Both the position numbers and the translations under genes were made by a program. A DNA stretch of 64,000 bases from CAVQZC01 sp963718315 (GTDB lineage Bacteria > Actinomycetota > Thermoleophilia > Gaiellales > JAICJC01), in contig CAVQZC010000005.1 of assembly GCA_963718315.1 (NCBI GenBank), positions 1 through 64,000 of the forward strand. The letters run 5' to 3'. Shown here in pieces: positions 19,210-28,316 of this stretch. Positions within the stretch are counted from its first letter, which is position 1; each line of letters opens with the position of its first letter. Under the pieces are notes generated by a model. The model did no database searches. It saw only the letters and a program-made list of their open reading frames with translations, and was not told the DNA's origin.

Positions 19210-22200
19210 CTACGCCTGCGCGGCTGTCTTGCCGGCCGGCCCAGTCGCGTCGAGCTGCCGCCCGACCGTGACCGCGCCCGTCTCCTCGACCAGCTCCCGC
19301 GCCTCCGCCAGCGCAGCATCGGCCGCCGCCGGATCCGACGCCGCCAGCACCTCCGCCGCGTCCGCCTGCACCAACATCAGCTGGAACTTCATGCGCAGCC
19401 CTCGCAGGATGTCCGCCGCCGCCACCAGCTCCACCGCAGGGTTCTCGCTGTCGCCGAGCAGCGCCACGAACCGCAGGCGCTGCGCCTCGTGGAAGGGCGT
19501 GCGCTCCGTCGGCGTCAGCGACGAGATGCGATCGACGAACGACCGGACGGCCGCCGTGTCGCCGAGGCGGTACGAGCAGGTCGCCCAGACCCAGTAGGCG
19601 TACCTGACCGCCGGGTGGTCGAAGCCCATCGACCGCTCGCCCTCCTCCCACAGCCCGGCCGTCTCCCGCGCCTCGGCCCATCGCTCGGCGGCCATCAAGC
19701 GCATGCCCTCGGAGCCCGCCCAGATCGCCAGGGACTGCGAGTCGCCCACGTGTCGATCCCAACCGGCCCGTCGAATGGCGTCTGCGGCGCCGTCGGCATC
19801 CCCGCGGTAGGCGAGCACCGCTGAGACCGGATAGACCAGCGCGCCCATGCTGAACTGATCGTCGGCTCCCTCGATCGCCTCGGTCGCCAGCGCGATCGAA
19901 TCGTCCCAACGCCCGCAGACGAACGCGTCCCCGGCCTGGTGCAACAGGAACGACCGCTCCCACTGCCGGTCGCCGATCTGCCGCGCCAGCGCCAGCCCGT
20001 CGGCGTCGTAGGCGGTCTCGTACTCGTCGCGCTCCGCTGCCGCAAACCCGAGGTTGAAGTAGGCCCGCAGCGTGTCGTACATCATCCCGTGGTCGAGTGC
20101 CACGCGCAGCGCCCCGGCCAGTAGCGTCTCGCCCTCCTGACGACGTCCCCTGCTCAGGAGGTACAGCGCCTTCGTGTTGAGCGCAGCCGAGATCGTGTCC
20201 CACTGCCCGAGCCGCTCGGCGATCACCAGCGCCCGCTCGAGGGGCTCAGGGGCTTCCGCCATCCGGTTCGAGAACCCGAGCATGCGGCCGAACTGGGCGG
20301 CCAGCGCCGCCAGGTCGCCGTCCTGCTCCTGTTCGCGCAAGACGGTGTACGCCGCCTCCATCTCCGCCACCGCCTCGACCACCCGGCCGTCGAGGAAGAG
20401 CGCCTCCGCCCGACGCGCGTTGATCCGCGCCGCGGCATGGACGTCGCCAAGCCGCTCGAACACGGCGCGGGCCTCGGTCAGCCGGCCGTCTGCGGTTGCG
20501 GGTTGACCATCGGTGAGCGCGAAGATGCCCGCCCGTTCCAGTAACGCAGCCCGCTCACGGTCGTCCTCGGTCAGGTCGATCGCGGCGCCGATCAGCCGTT
20601 CGGCCTCGCCGGGCGCAGCGAGCGACGCCGCGCGCTCCGCCGCCCGCACCAGCGTCCGCAGCGCCTGATCGCGGATCTCGGCGGCATCATCGTCGTCTGG
20701 CGCCAGCCGATAGGCGTCGACGTAGTGCGCCGCGACGACCTCAGTTAGCTCCTCGCCTCCGACCGACTCCAGGTGCCGGGCCGAGGCCAGGTGCCGCCGC
20801 TTCCGCTCGCGGCGGCCGATCGTCTCGTAGGCGATCGTCCGCACGATCGCCTGCACGAACGCGTACTGGCCGCGCTCAGGAGAGCGGGGATCGGTCTGCA
20901 GGGTGAGCACCTCCCGCCGGACGAGCGTTCCCAGGAGCGGCTCCAGCTCTGGCTCGCTCAGACCGGAGACCGCCGCCAGCCCGTTCGCGGTGAACGTCTT
21001 GCCGAGCACCGCTGCATCCTCGATCAGCCGTCGCTCCTGGTCGGGCAGGGCGTCGAGGCGCGCGGCCACGAGCGCGTGCAGCGTCTCGGGGATCTCCAGC
21101 GTTCCCAGGTCGCCGGTTGCGACCAGCCGGTCTCCCTCCCGCGCCAGGTAGCCGCGGTCGAGCAGCATGCGCACCATCTCCACCGCGTACAGCGGCACGC
21201 CCTCGGCGGCATCGACGACGCGTTCCACCAGATCCCCGGGCGCTCCCGGCACCAGCCCGCCGACCAGCTGGGCCATCTCCTCCTCCGTCAGCGGCTCCAG
21301 CGCAAGCGCCGTCATCCCGCGCGCGGCGAAGGAGAGGGCAGGACGGTCCTCGGCGACCTCCGGGCGGGACAGCGTGAGCACGAACAGCGGGTGGTGCCGC
21401 GACCACTCCATCAGGTAGTCGATGAACTCGAGCAGCGCGCTGTCTGCCCACTGCAGGTCCTCGAACACCAGCACCACCGGCGCGGTCGCCGTCATCCGCT
21501 CGATGAACAGCCGCCAGGCCGGGAACAGGCGGTTGCGGTCTCCGTCCGGCTGCGGTCCGAGCCCGAGCAGCTGCCGGAGGGGCGCCCGCACCGAGTCCCG
21601 GTCGTCCGGCTCGAGGAACTCCTCGAGCGTCTCGTCGAGCTTGCCGGCGGCCGTCTCGTCGTCCTCTTCCTCGACGATCCGGCAGCGCATGCGAACGATC
21701 TCCGCCAGCGCCCAGAACGCCACCCCGTCGCCGTAGGCCAGGCACCGACCGCGGTGCCAGAGGAAGTCGTCGACCAGCCCGTCGATGTACTTCTCGAACT
21801 CCCAGGTCAGCCGCGACTTGCCGATCCCGCCGATACCCGACACGGCCACCATGTGGGCGCGCTCGTCCTGGCCGGTCGCGTGCAGCAGCTGCTTGAGCAG
21901 CGACAGCTCGCGCGCCCGCCCGACGAACGGCGGCTCCAGGCCGGCCGAGCGGCCCTCGCCGCGGCGCGCGGCGACCACCCGCTGGGCCTGCCACAGGTCG
22001 ACCGGTTCCGCCTTGCCCTTCAGCTCGAAGCTGCCGGCGTCCTCGTAGGCGATCGACGCCTCGGTCGCACGTCGCGTTGCCTCGTCGACCAACACCGTGC
22101 CCGGCTGGGCCGCCGTCTGGATACGGGCGGTGGTGTTGACGATGTCGCCGGCCACCATGCCCTGTCCGACCGCGCCCAGGGTGACCGCGCCGCTGCCCGT

Positions 22201-22695
22201 CGAGACACCGATCCGCAGCGTCAGCGTGACCCCGTTGGCCTCGCCAAGTTCGGCCACGGCAGCGACCAGCTCGAGCGCGGTGCGCACCGCCCGCTCCGCG
22301 TCGTCCTCCTGCGCCAGCGGCGCACCCCACACGGCCACCACCGCGTCGCCGATGAACTTCTCGAGCGTCCCGCCGTAGCGCTCCACGATCTCGCGCGTCG
22401 TCTCGAAGTAGCGGCCGAGCAGCTCGCGCACCTCCTCCGGGTCGCGCGTCTCGGCCAGCGGCGTGAACCCGACCAGGTCGGCGAACAGGATCGACAGCAT
22501 CCGCCGCTCGGCGCCCTCGCGGTGCTCCGGCTGCGGTGAAAGGCCTTCGAAGGCCGCGCCGCACGCCCCGCAGAACCGGTCTCCGGGCTCGTTCGCCGCC
22601 CCGCACTCCGGGCACGCGACCACGAGCGCGGTGCCGCATTGGCGGCAGAAGCGCCGGTCCGCGCGATTCTCGGTGCCACACGCCTCGCAGCGCAT
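19210..22695 (-). CDS. Zinc-ribbon / adenylate-guanylate cyclase / AAA ATPase / TPR signalling protein
   Basis: Intact protein of 1161 residues. Residues 1-50 carry two zinc ribbons (CEACGTENRADRRFCRQCG and CPECGAANEPGDRFCGACG). A class III cyclase domain (about 65-235) has the metal Asp in LFADLVGFTPLAE, Lys and second Asp in EKFIGDAVVAVWG, and the Asn/Arg pair in VNTTARIQ, so catalysis looks possible. An NTPase domain follows with Walker A GIGGIGKSRL (about 300) and Walker B VVLVFEDLQWADSA. The C-terminal 550 residues are TPR-like helices. Such soluble proteins are thought to couple ATP hydrolysis and ligand sensing to cyclic nucleotide production or regulation. Only 20 bp separate its start from the divergent nuclease gene. 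Confidence 0.88.
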   Translation of the reverse strand: MRCEACGTENRADRRFCRQCGTALVVACPECGAANEPGDRFCGACGAAFEGLSPQPEHREGAERRMLSILFADLVGFTPLAETRDPEEVRELLGRYFETTREIVERYGGTLEKFIGDAVVAVWGAPLAQEDDAERAVRTALELVAAVAELGEANGVTLTLRIGVSTGSGAVTLGAVGQGMVAGDIVNTTARIQTAAQPGTVLVDEATRRATEASIAYEDAGSFELKGKAEPVDLWQAQRVVAARRGEGRSAGLEPPFVGRARELSLLKQLLHATGQDERAHMVAVSGIGGIGKSRLTWEFEKYIDGLVDDFLWHRGRCLAYGDGVAFWALAEIVRMRCRIVEEEDDETAAGKLDETLEEFLEPDDRDSVRAPLRQLLGLGPQPDGDRNRLFPAWRLFIERMTATAPVVLVFEDLQWADSALLEFIDYLMEWSRHHPLFVLTLSRPEVAEDRPALSFAARGMTALALEPLTEEEMAQLVGGLVPGAPGDLVERVVDAAEGVPLYAVEMVRMLLDRGYLAREGDRLVATGDLGTLEIPETLHALVAARLDALPDQERRLIEDAAVLGKTFTANGLAAVSGLSEPELEPLLGTLVRREVLTLQTDPRSPERGQYAFVQAIVRTIAYETIGRRERKRRHLASARHLESVGGEELTEVVAAHYVDAYRLAPDDDDAAEIRDQALRTLVRAAERAASLAAPGEAERLIGAAIDLTEDDRERAALLERAGIFALTDGQPATADGRLTEARAVFERLGDVHAAARINARRAEALFLDGRVVEAVAEMEAAYTVLREQEQDGDLAALAAQFGRMLGFSNRMAEAPEPLERALVIAERLGQWDTISAALNTKALYLLSRGRRQEGETLLAGALRVALDHGMMYDTLRAYFNLGFAAAERDEYETAYDADGLALARQIGDRQWERSFLLHQAGDAFVCGRWDDSIALATEAIEGADDQFSMGALVYPVSAVLAYRGDADGAADAIRRAGWDRHVGDSQSLAIWAGSEGMRLMAAERWAEARETAGLWEEGERSMGFDHPAVRYAYWVWATCSYRLGDTAAVRSFVDRISSLTPTERTPFHEAQRLRFVALLGDSENPAVELVAAADILRGLRMKFQLMLVQADAAEVLAASDPAAADAALAEARELVEETGAVTVGRQLDATGPAGKTAAQA

Positions 22696-22715
22696 CTCGG
22701 CAATGATGGCAGAGC

Positions 22716-23558
22716 ATGAGCCGCAGCGCCGACGAGCCGATCATCGTTCACCTGGTCGACGGGACGTACGAGCTGTTCCGTCACTTCTACGGTGCGAAGC
22801 GCGGCCGGCCGCGGGATCCCCAGACGGCTGCGGTGCGCGGGGTGCTGGGGACGGTGGTGGGAATGCTCGAGAGCGGGGCGACGCACATCGGCGTCGCCAC
22901 CGACCACGTGATCGAGTCGTTCCGCAACGACCTCTGGCCGGGGTACAAGACCGGCCTCGGCGTCGACCCGATGCTGAAGGCGCAGTTCCAGCCGCTCGAG
23001 GACGCGCTGGCGGCGATGGGCATCGCGGTCTGGGCGATGGTCGAGCTGGAGGCCGACGACGCCCTGGCCAGCGCCGCGCACCTGGCGGCGCGGGAGGAGC
23101 GGGTGCACCGGGTCTGCATCTGGACGCCCGACAAGGATCTTGCCCAGTGCGTGGTCGGCGACCGCGTCGTCCAGATCGCCCGGCGTACGAACGAGGTGCG
23201 CGGCGAAGAGGGTGTGATCGCGAAGTTCGGCGTGGAGCCGGCGCAGATCCCCGACTACCTGGCGCTGGTCGGCGACTCGGCCGACGGCTACCCCGGCATC
23301 AGCGGCATCGGGCCGGTCAGCGCCGCGTCGCTCTTACGCCGCCACGGCTCGATCGAGGCGTTCCCCGACGAGGTGCTGGGCCAGAACCGCGAGCTCGCGC
23401 TGCTGTTCAAGAACCTGGCAACGCTGCGCGCCGACGAGCGGCTGTTCGACGACGCTGACGCAATGCACTGGACCGGACCCGGGCCGGCATTCGCCGAGCT
23501 ACCTGAGACGATCGGCGACGAGGGGCTCCGCCGGCGGGTCGCCGCTCTGGCGAGCTGA
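22716..23558 (+). CDS. 5'-3' exonuclease (FEN/PIN-like) family protein
   Basis: Protein of 280 residues related to the 5' nuclease domain of DNA polymerase I. Acidic residues of the two metal sites appear in VHLVDGTYELFRHFYG, MVELEADDALASAAH and WTPDKDLAQCVVGDR, and the helix-hairpin-helix segment in ALVGDSADGYPGISGIGPVS. The helical clamp region is short (FRNDLWPGYKTGLG). It probably acts on flap or nicked DNA during repair, but stand-alone actinobacterial members are little studied. The start is set by the short gap to the divergent cyclase gene; an AATGAT hexamer (22702-22707) would be its -10. The frame is intact. Confidence 0.85.
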   Translation: MSRSADEPIIVHLVDGTYELFRHFYGAKRGRPRDPQTAAVRGVLGTVVGMLESGATHIGVATDHVIESFRNDLWPGYKTGLGVDPMLKAQFQPLEDALAAMGIAVWAMVELEADDALASAAHLAAREERVHRVCIWTPDKDLAQCVVGDRVVQIARRTNEVRGEEGVIAKFGVEPAQIPDYLALVGDSADGYPGISGIGPVSAASLLRRHGSIEAFPDEVLGQNRELALLFKNLATLRADERLFDDADAMHWTGPGPAFAELPETIGDEGLRRRVAALAS

Positions 23559-23576
23559 CTGTCGTCCGCCCCCAGC

Positions 23577-23966
23577 ACCGGTCCCACACGACGACGTAGC
23601 CGGCCCAGACGACCCCGCCCGATCGACGGAAGGCGCCGTTCCGCACCCAGTGCGCGTGAGCGCGACCCGGGTGCGATCAGGGCCCTCCGCGGTGAAGGTC
23701 ACCTCCACCTCGGTCGCCTCCTCCTCGGGCGCGCCGGCGGCCAGGTGCGGGCCACGCGGTTGCGCGGATCCCAGGCGGTGATCGTGCCCCACGCGTGCGC
23801 CGAACCGTCCGGCCAGGGACTCCACGATCTGCTCGCCGACGGCGCCTCCGAAGACGATGCCGGTCGCTGCCGACTCGCCCACCGAATGGGCGCCAAGCGG
23901 CCACCACTCGCGGACGTCGGCGGTGTAGAGCTCGAACCCCCGGGCCGCAGATGCCGTCACCGCCAT
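23577..23966 (-). pseudogene. Degraded SRPBCC (AHSA1-like) domain gene
   Basis: The reading contains the typical START/AHSA1 pattern FELYTADVREWWPLGAHSV, TGIVFGGAVGEQIVESLAGR, then in a second frame AHAWGTITAWDPRNRVARTW, and back in the first EEEATEVEVTFTAEGPDRTR and VALTRTG. Two compensating shifts (near 23800 and 23735) and a scrambled C-terminus (NGAFRRSGGVVWAGYVVVWD in a third frame) mark it as a pseudogene or error-rich copy. It runs convergently into the nuclease gene. Confidence 0.5.
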
Positions 23967-24249
23967 CGACCAGAGGATCGGCGATAAGCGAGGTCGCTGG
24001 CACCCCACCGCGTCTCCCGATCGCGGAGCAACCATCGAAACGCGATCTCGACGATGCGTGCCGCGGACGCTCCGGCGGCCCAGCACCCACAGGGCCTGGC
24101 CACGGGCGGTGAGCGCCTCGGATGCGCGCGCAGGGTCGGGTGTGCCGACCTCCTCGTCGTGCTCAGTCACCAGCACCGTGTGTCGTCGCTCCTGCATTAG
24201 CTCGTGCTGATATCGTTCGTGGCGACTGACGAAGACGTCCTGGACGCAC
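23967..24249. other. Gap without a recognisable gene
   Basis: The stretch between the two SRPBCC remnants reads open on the minus strand (SRHERYQHELMQERRHTVLV and surrounding sequence), but I see no family match and its amino acid composition looks like an antisense artefact. Probably a decayed spacer. Confidence 0.35.
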
Positions 24250-24400
24250 TCGGCGACCGCACCCGGGTCGAGCTCACCCACACGGATGGGAGCGGCGCGG
24301 CGGCGATCCCGAGGCGTCCGGGCCGCGTACATCACCGGGTGGGACACGGTGCAGCGGACCAACGCCGCCCGCATCGCCGCTAGCCCCGCCGTCCGCGGCG
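24250..24400 (+). pseudogene. C-terminal remnant of a second SRPBCC gene
   Basis: Fragments GDRTRVELTHT, GWERRGGDPEAS and VRAAYITGWDTVQRTNAARI follow each other in three frames. Together they look like the last 45 residues of an AHSA1-type protein on the plus strand. No N-terminal part is found upstream, so this is a truncated copy. It ends at the convergent S4-domain gene. Confidence 0.35.
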
Positions 24401-24769
24401 AAGGGCATCCATCCGACGCCGATCCTGCTTGGTCGGGCGCCCGCCGGCGAGGTCGGCGCCAAAGGGAGCGGAGAGCTTGCGTTCGGCGGCGACCCGCTCG
24501 CGCTGGGCGATCGAGTCGGCGGTCTCCTGGTAGAGGGCGGCGGCGACCCGGGCCGAGCCGCGCTTCCCGGCCACCGCCTGGACGACCACGGTGACGGGCG
24601 CGTCGCCGATCCGCACCTCGACCACGTCGCCGGCGCCGACCTCCTTGGCCGGCTTCGGCCGTTCGCCGTTGAGGCGCACCCGGCCCCCGGCGACGGCCTC
24701 GTTCGCCAGGCCGCGCGTCTTGAAGAAGCGCGCGGCCCAGAGCCACCGGTCGATCCGGACGCGTTCCAA
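24380..24769 (-). CDS. S4-domain RNA-binding protein (Hsp15-like)
   Basis: Protein of 129 residues. The S4 fold is clear: VRIDRWLWAARFFKTRGLAN, EAVAGGRVRLNGERPKPAKE, VGAGDVVEVRIGDAPVTVVV. A basic tail (QDRRRMDALRRGRRG) follows. E. coli Hsp15 of this family binds 50S subunits carrying stalled nascent chains. The likely start is TTG 24769, one base after the TAG stop of the upstream cupin, so translation is probably coupled; no ATG or GTG is suitably placed. The frame is intact. Confidence 0.8.
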   Translation of the reverse strand: MERVRIDRWLWAARFFKTRGLANEAVAGGRVRLNGERPKPAKEVGAGDVVEVRIGDAPVTVVVQAVAGKRGSARVAAALYQETADSIAQRERVAAERKLSAPFGADLAGGRPTKQDRRRMDALRRGRRG

Positions 24770-24770
24770 G

Positions 24771-25154
24771 CTACGTGGTCGCGGCCTTCTCGCGGGCTGC
24801 GACGATGTCGCTGAACGGCGTGTTCGGGCTGCCGCCGATGGCGAGCAGCTGCACACCCTGGTCGGGCATCGTGAACCGGCGGCTGACGCCGGGCGGCACG
24901 AAGGCGATCGACCCCGGCCGCATGACGTGCTCTTCGCCGGCGATCGTCAGCGTTGCCTGGCCCGACAGCACTACGTAGACCTCCTCCTGACCGTCCTTGG
25001 CGTGATCGTGGTCGGGGTAGTGCTCGTGCCCACGGGGGAACTGCTCGACGTTGACGCCGAAGGCGGTCACGCCCAGCGTGCGTCCGACCGGCTTGAACAC
25101 GCCGCCATGCGCGCCCTCGATCTCGTCGACATGGATCACCATCGGCTCGCTCAT
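24771..25154 (-). CDS. Small cupin-domain protein
   Basis: Protein of 127 residues with one cupin barrel. Motif 1 is visible as GHEHYPDHDHAKDGQEEVYV (His and Glu metal ligands) and motif 2 as MRPGSIAFVPPGVSRRFTM. The actual substrate is unknown; small cupins may be isomerases, dioxygenases or binding proteins. GGAGG lies about 5 nt before the ATG, so translation is SD-led. Its stop is one base from the start of the S4 gene, implying a bicistronic mRNA. The 132 bp between this gene and the next plus-strand gene contain a possible -10 TAGTAT (about 25189-25194). Confidence 0.8.
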   Translation of the reverse strand: MSEPMVIHVDEIEGAHGGVFKPVGRTLGVTAFGVNVEQFPRGHEHYPDHDHAKDGQEEVYVVLSGQATLTIAGEEHVMRPGSIAFVPPGVSRRFTMPDQGVQLLAIGGSPNTPFSDIVAAREKAATT

Positions 25155-25286
25155 CTCATCCTCCGTCGGTCGGTACCGGGTCCGGAGGGTAGTATCGCTG
25201 CCGGGAACACCCAGCCCGAATCGCGGAGGTCACTGGTGGTGGGTTTACGCGCTCGCCCGCCGGCGAGCCCGGATCTGAGGCTCGTC

Positions 25287-26041
25287 ATGGCCAGTCAAAC
25301 GGTGCCCGCCGGCTCCCCCCTCGAGGGCGAGGTGCTGGGCGCTCGGGGGACCGTCACAGTCATGCTGCGGAGGGTCGAGGTCTCGCCGGCGGGATCGTTC
25401 GGGCGCTCGCTTGGCGTCGCCCGACATCCGGGTGGACGGAGACGCGTCGGTGTTCGAGCTTCCGACGCCCAGGGACGCACCGCCGCGCCTCGGTCGGGCC
25501 GCAGTGCAGGCTTGGATACCTGGTCGCCGCGTCAGACGGAGGCTCGAAACGCCGGGCCCGCGAGGTGGCGGCACCGGTCGAGATCACCGGCGGCGAGCAC
25601 GCGATCCACGACAGCATGCACTTCGATCGCATCGTGCCGTCCCAGCCCGGTCGCCACTTCCACCTGGAGCTGGCCGATCTCAGCCTTCAGGGCGGCGGGC
25701 ACCTTGCCGGTCGCGTCCATGTCGAGCCCGAGCTCGGTCAGGGGAGCTTCTCGGTCGTCGCCCGCGGTGAGGAGGCCTGGCGCACCAACATCCGGTTCCG
25801 AACCCGCCGCCAACCGCCGCTCTGGGACAGCAAGTGCATCTGGGAGCAGGAACTGACAGTCGAGTTCACCCCCGACCGCCGCTGGTCACCGTTCCGATTC
25901 GACATCCCCGGCCACCTGCCGCCGGCGGTCGAGGGGCACGCCATCGCCTGGCGATACGAGATCTCGGCGGAGCGCCTCCCCCGCGGGCTGCTCAGCAACC
26001 GGGCCGTGGTCACCCCGCTCCGCTTCGACGTCGAGTTCTGA
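25287..26041 (+). pseudogene. Arrestin/Spo0M-like beta-sandwich protein, two frameshifts
   Basis: About 250 residues assembled from three frames: SPLEGEVLGARGTVTVMLRR and VEVSPAGS, then ASVFELPTPRDAPPRLG after a shift near 25420, and after another near 25510 HFDRIVPSQPGRHFHLELAD, HLAGRVHVEPELGQGSFSVV, WRTNIRFRTRRQPPLWDSKC and RWSPFRFDIPGHLPPAVEGH. The strand-rich pattern with 'PFRFDIPxxLPPA' is reminiscent of arrestin-like proteins such as Spo0M, but this is a fold guess. No catalytic motif is seen. It ends 8 bp before the convergent response-regulator stop. Confidence 0.45.
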
Positions 26042-26049
26042 GGCGCTGA

Positions 26050-26745
26050 TCAGGAGACGCCGCTGCGCACCGCCTGCACGGCGGCCTGGATGCGGTTTTC
26101 GAGGTGCAGCTTGGCCAGGATGCTGGCGATGTGGTTGGCGACCGTGTTCGTGCTCAGCGAGAGCTCCTGGGCGATCTCCTGGTTGGTGTTGCCGCTGGCG
26201 AGTCGCGTGAAGATCTCGAACTCGCGCTCGGTCAAGGCTGCCCGGATCGCCACCGCGGCGCTTCCGTTCGTCTCGACGGGGATGTCCAGCTCGCGGATGC
26301 GCTGGAGCAGCTTCCCGGCGATCTCGGACGAGAGGACAGATTCGCCCGCTGCGGTGGCCTCGACGGCGCCGACGATCGTGTCGGCCGGCGCGGTCTTGAG
26401 GATGTAGCCGGACGCGCCGGCGATGATCGCCTCGACGACCCGGTTGTGCTCGCCGCGGGTGAGCACCAGGACACGCGAGGCGGGGGCGAGCCGGGTCAGC
26501 CGCTCGATCGCATCGACGCCCGACAGCCCTGCGAATCGCAGATCCATCAGGACGACGTCCGGCCGCACGTCCAGAACGAGGTCGATCGCAGCCTCTCCGC
26601 TCTCTGCCTCACCGACCACCTCGATCCCCGCGGTGGACAGCGCATGCGCCAGGGCGGCCCGGATCAACTGCTCGTCGTCGACCAGCACGACGGTAATCGG
26701 CGACGGGCGCATCGCGCCAGGGCTGTGCTCGGCTCGATCCGCCAT
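26050..26745 (-). CDS. Orphan NarL/LuxR-type response regulator
   Basis: Protein of 231 residues. The receiver domain (about 15-130) has the acidic pair in VVLVDDEQLIRAAL, the phospho-acceptor Asp in PDVVLMDLRFAG, and Lys in GYILKTAPADT. The LuxR HTH (about 165-229) has LTEREFEIFTRLASGNTNQE and IAQELSLSTNTVANHIASIL. No histidine kinase is adjacent. ATG 26745 is preferred because AGGAGG lies 11 nt upstream; ATG 26712 is possible and longer starts lack any signal. A GGTTCGTCTGAACC inverted repeat (26782-26795) in the divergent region could be its site. Confidence 0.85.
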   Translation of the reverse strand: MADRAEHSPGAMRPSPITVVLVDDEQLIRAALAHALSTAGIEVVGEAESGEAAIDLVLDVRPDVVLMDLRFAGLSGVDAIERLTRLAPASRVLVLTRGEHNRVVEAIIAGASGYILKTAPADTIVGAVEATAAGESVLSSEIAGKLLQRIRELDIPVETNGSAAVAIRAALTEREFEIFTRLASGNTNQEIAQELSLSTNTVANHIASILAKLHLENRIQAAVQAVRSGVS

Positions 26746-26781
26746 CCTCCGCTTCGCCTCCTCGCCCGCCAGTCTAGCCAT

Positions 26782-26795
26782 GGTTCGTCTGAACC
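26782..26795. promoter_or_regulatory. Inverted repeat in the divergent regulator/hydrolase region
   Basis: GGTTCGTCTGAACC is a 5+4+5 inverted repeat between the response regulator and the alpha/beta hydrolase. ATGGTTCG recurs at 26813-26820, giving a half-site 32 bp away. It may be the binding site of the neighbouring regulator. Confidence 0.35.
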
Positions 26796-26884
26796 CCCCG
26801 GCTCGCCGAAAGATGGTTCGCACGGGCCATTTACCGGGCCTCCGGAGCGGCTTACGCTGAAGACCCCATGAGGAGTTAGTGCAT

Positions 26885-27604
26885 ATGAGCAGGTCACCGA
26901 ACATTGTTCTGGTCCACGGCGCGTGGGCTGACGGTTCCTGCTGGAGCGAGGTCATCGAGCGCCTCCAGGCCGACGGCTACAACGTCACGGCTCCCCAGTT
27001 TCCCGAGACCTCCCTGGCGGCAGACGTCGCGCGACTGCGCCACGTGCTCAGCCTCCAGGACGGCCCGACCGTGGTCGCCGGCCACTCCTACGGCGGCCAG
27101 ATCATGACCGCTCTCGGCACCGACGCGCCGAACGCGGTCGCCCTGGTCTACATCGCGGCGTTCGGGCTCGACGAAGGCGAATCGATCGGCGCGCTGCTGC
27201 AGCAGGGACCACCGACTCCGGCCCTCGCGCACCTCGACATCGACGTCGCGGGCCTGGCCTGGCTGCCGGAGGAGGACTTCGTCAACCACTTCGCCGCCGA
27301 CATCGATCCTGTGAAGGCGAAGGTCATGTACGCCGTGCAGCAGCCCCTGTCTGCCACCACCCTCACCGATGTGATGGGTGCACCGGCCTGGAGATCGCTC
27401 CCCAGCTGGTACCTCGTCGCCACCGACGACCAGGCGATCCCGCCCGAGGCCGAGCGCCAGTTCGCCAAGCGGATGGACGCAACCACCGTCGAGGTGGCAT
27501 CCGGCCACTGCGCGATGGTTTCCCACCCAGACGACGTCGTCGAGCTGATCGTCTCGGCCACCGGAGCTGCCCGCACGGCGCCTCCGGTCTTGACGGTCGT
27601 CTGA
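26885..27604 (+). CDS. Alpha/beta hydrolase (salicylate-esterase-like)
   Basis: Protein of 239 residues. The oxyanion-hole motif VLVHGAWADGSCWSEVI is at the N-terminus, the nucleophile elbow GHSYGGQI at about residue 67-74, a late acid in LVATDDQAIPP and the catalytic His in VASGHCAMVSHPDDV. This arrangement is that of plant-type MES/salicylate esterase-like hydrolases common in bacteria; substrate unknown. AGGAG (26871-26875) is 9 nt before ATG 26885, which is preferred over GTG 26879. It is divergent from the orphan response regulator and may be its target. The frame is intact. Confidence 0.85.
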   Translation: MSRSPNIVLVHGAWADGSCWSEVIERLQADGYNVTAPQFPETSLAADVARLRHVLSLQDGPTVVAGHSYGGQIMTALGTDAPNAVALVYIAAFGLDEGESIGALLQQGPPTPALAHLDIDVAGLAWLPEEDFVNHFAADIDPVKAKVMYAVQQPLSATTLTDVMGAPAWRSLPSWYLVATDDQAIPPEAERQFAKRMDATTVEVASGHCAMVSHPDDVVELIVSATGAARTAPPVLTVV

Positions 27605-27612
27605 CGGTGAGG

Positions 27613-28260
27613 TCACCCACCCGGGCGTTGAGGGGGCGCTCGGTGGGTGGTGACCCGATCACCGACCAGCGTGGCCATCAGGTCGACTGCCTCGGCGTCG
27701 CTCAGCCCCTGCCGGCGGACGAGGGAGCGCCACGTCTCGAAGGCGACGGCGTGGCCGATGCCGGCCCGCAGCCGGCGCCGGTGTGCGCCGCGCCCCCGCC
27801 GGCCCTGGAGCAGCACGTCGACGGCCGCCTCGAAGTACCCCTGCATCGACTCGATGGAGGGCCGCATGGCCGGCAGCGCCTCGGCGTCTCGCCGGACCAG
27901 CTCGGCCATCTGCTCGGTGCGGCCGTACCAGCCGTAGAGCTCGCCCAGGGCGAACCGGAAGCGTTCCGCGGGCGGACGGATCTCCGCCCAGCCGGTCAGA
28001 TCGGGCGCTGGGTTGCGATCTCGCCAGTGCTGCGTGCAGGCCACGAACAACGAGGCCTGGTCGGGGAAGTGGCGGTAGACGGTGGCTCGTTGGACGCCCG
28101 CCCGCTCGGCGATCGCGCTGACCGTGGTGCGGGCCGGGCCGATCGTGCCGTGCAGCTCCACCGTCGCCTCGGTGATGCGCTCGCGGGTCGCCGCCTCCAT
28201 CTCGGCACGCCGGCGCTTGCGGTAGGCGCGCGCTCGGTTCTCCGACATTTCAGTAGACAT
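27613..28260 (-). CDS. TetR-family transcriptional regulator
   Basis: Protein of 215 residues. The HTH lies at about residues 25-70 (ATVELHGTIGPARTTVSAIA, ERAGVQRATVYRHFPDQASL). The ligand-binding part is helical and Arg-rich at the end. ATG 28260 and ATG 28245 are both possible; neither has a Shine-Dalgarno sequence. It is divergent from a cupin gene 56 bp away, and an inverted repeat CATAGGTGTATG (28258-28269) overlaps its own start, so autoregulation and control of the cupin gene are likely. Convergent with the hydrolase gene (8-bp gap). Confidence 0.85.
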   Translation of the reverse strand: MSTEMSENRARAYRKRRRAEMEAATRERITEATVELHGTIGPARTTVSAIAERAGVQRATVYRHFPDQASLFVACTQHWRDRNPAPDLTGWAEIRPPAERFRFALGELYGWYGRTEQMAELVRRDAEALPAMRPSIESMQGYFEAAVDVLLQGRRGRGAHRRRLRAGIGHAVAFETWRSLVRRQGLSDAEAVDLMATLVGDRVTTHRAPPQRPGG

Positions 28261-28269
28261 AGGTGTATG
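28258..28269. promoter_or_regulatory. Candidate TetR operator
   Basis: CATAGGTGTATG (CATA-N4-TATG) lies in the 56-bp divergent tetR/cupin intergenic region and overlaps tetR start codon 28260. A wider TTTCAGT/CACTGAA pair (near 28248 and 28283) flanks it. Assignment is positional. Confidence 0.35.
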
Positions 28270-28316
28270 CTGGTTTCGATTTCACTGAACGCAAATGCTC
28301 AATGAAAGGATAGTCG

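Noticed and set aside
24226..24300. ArsR-type regulator start (LDALGDRTRV)
   Set aside because: The similarity covers only ten residues and the following residues match the end of an SRPBCC protein better.
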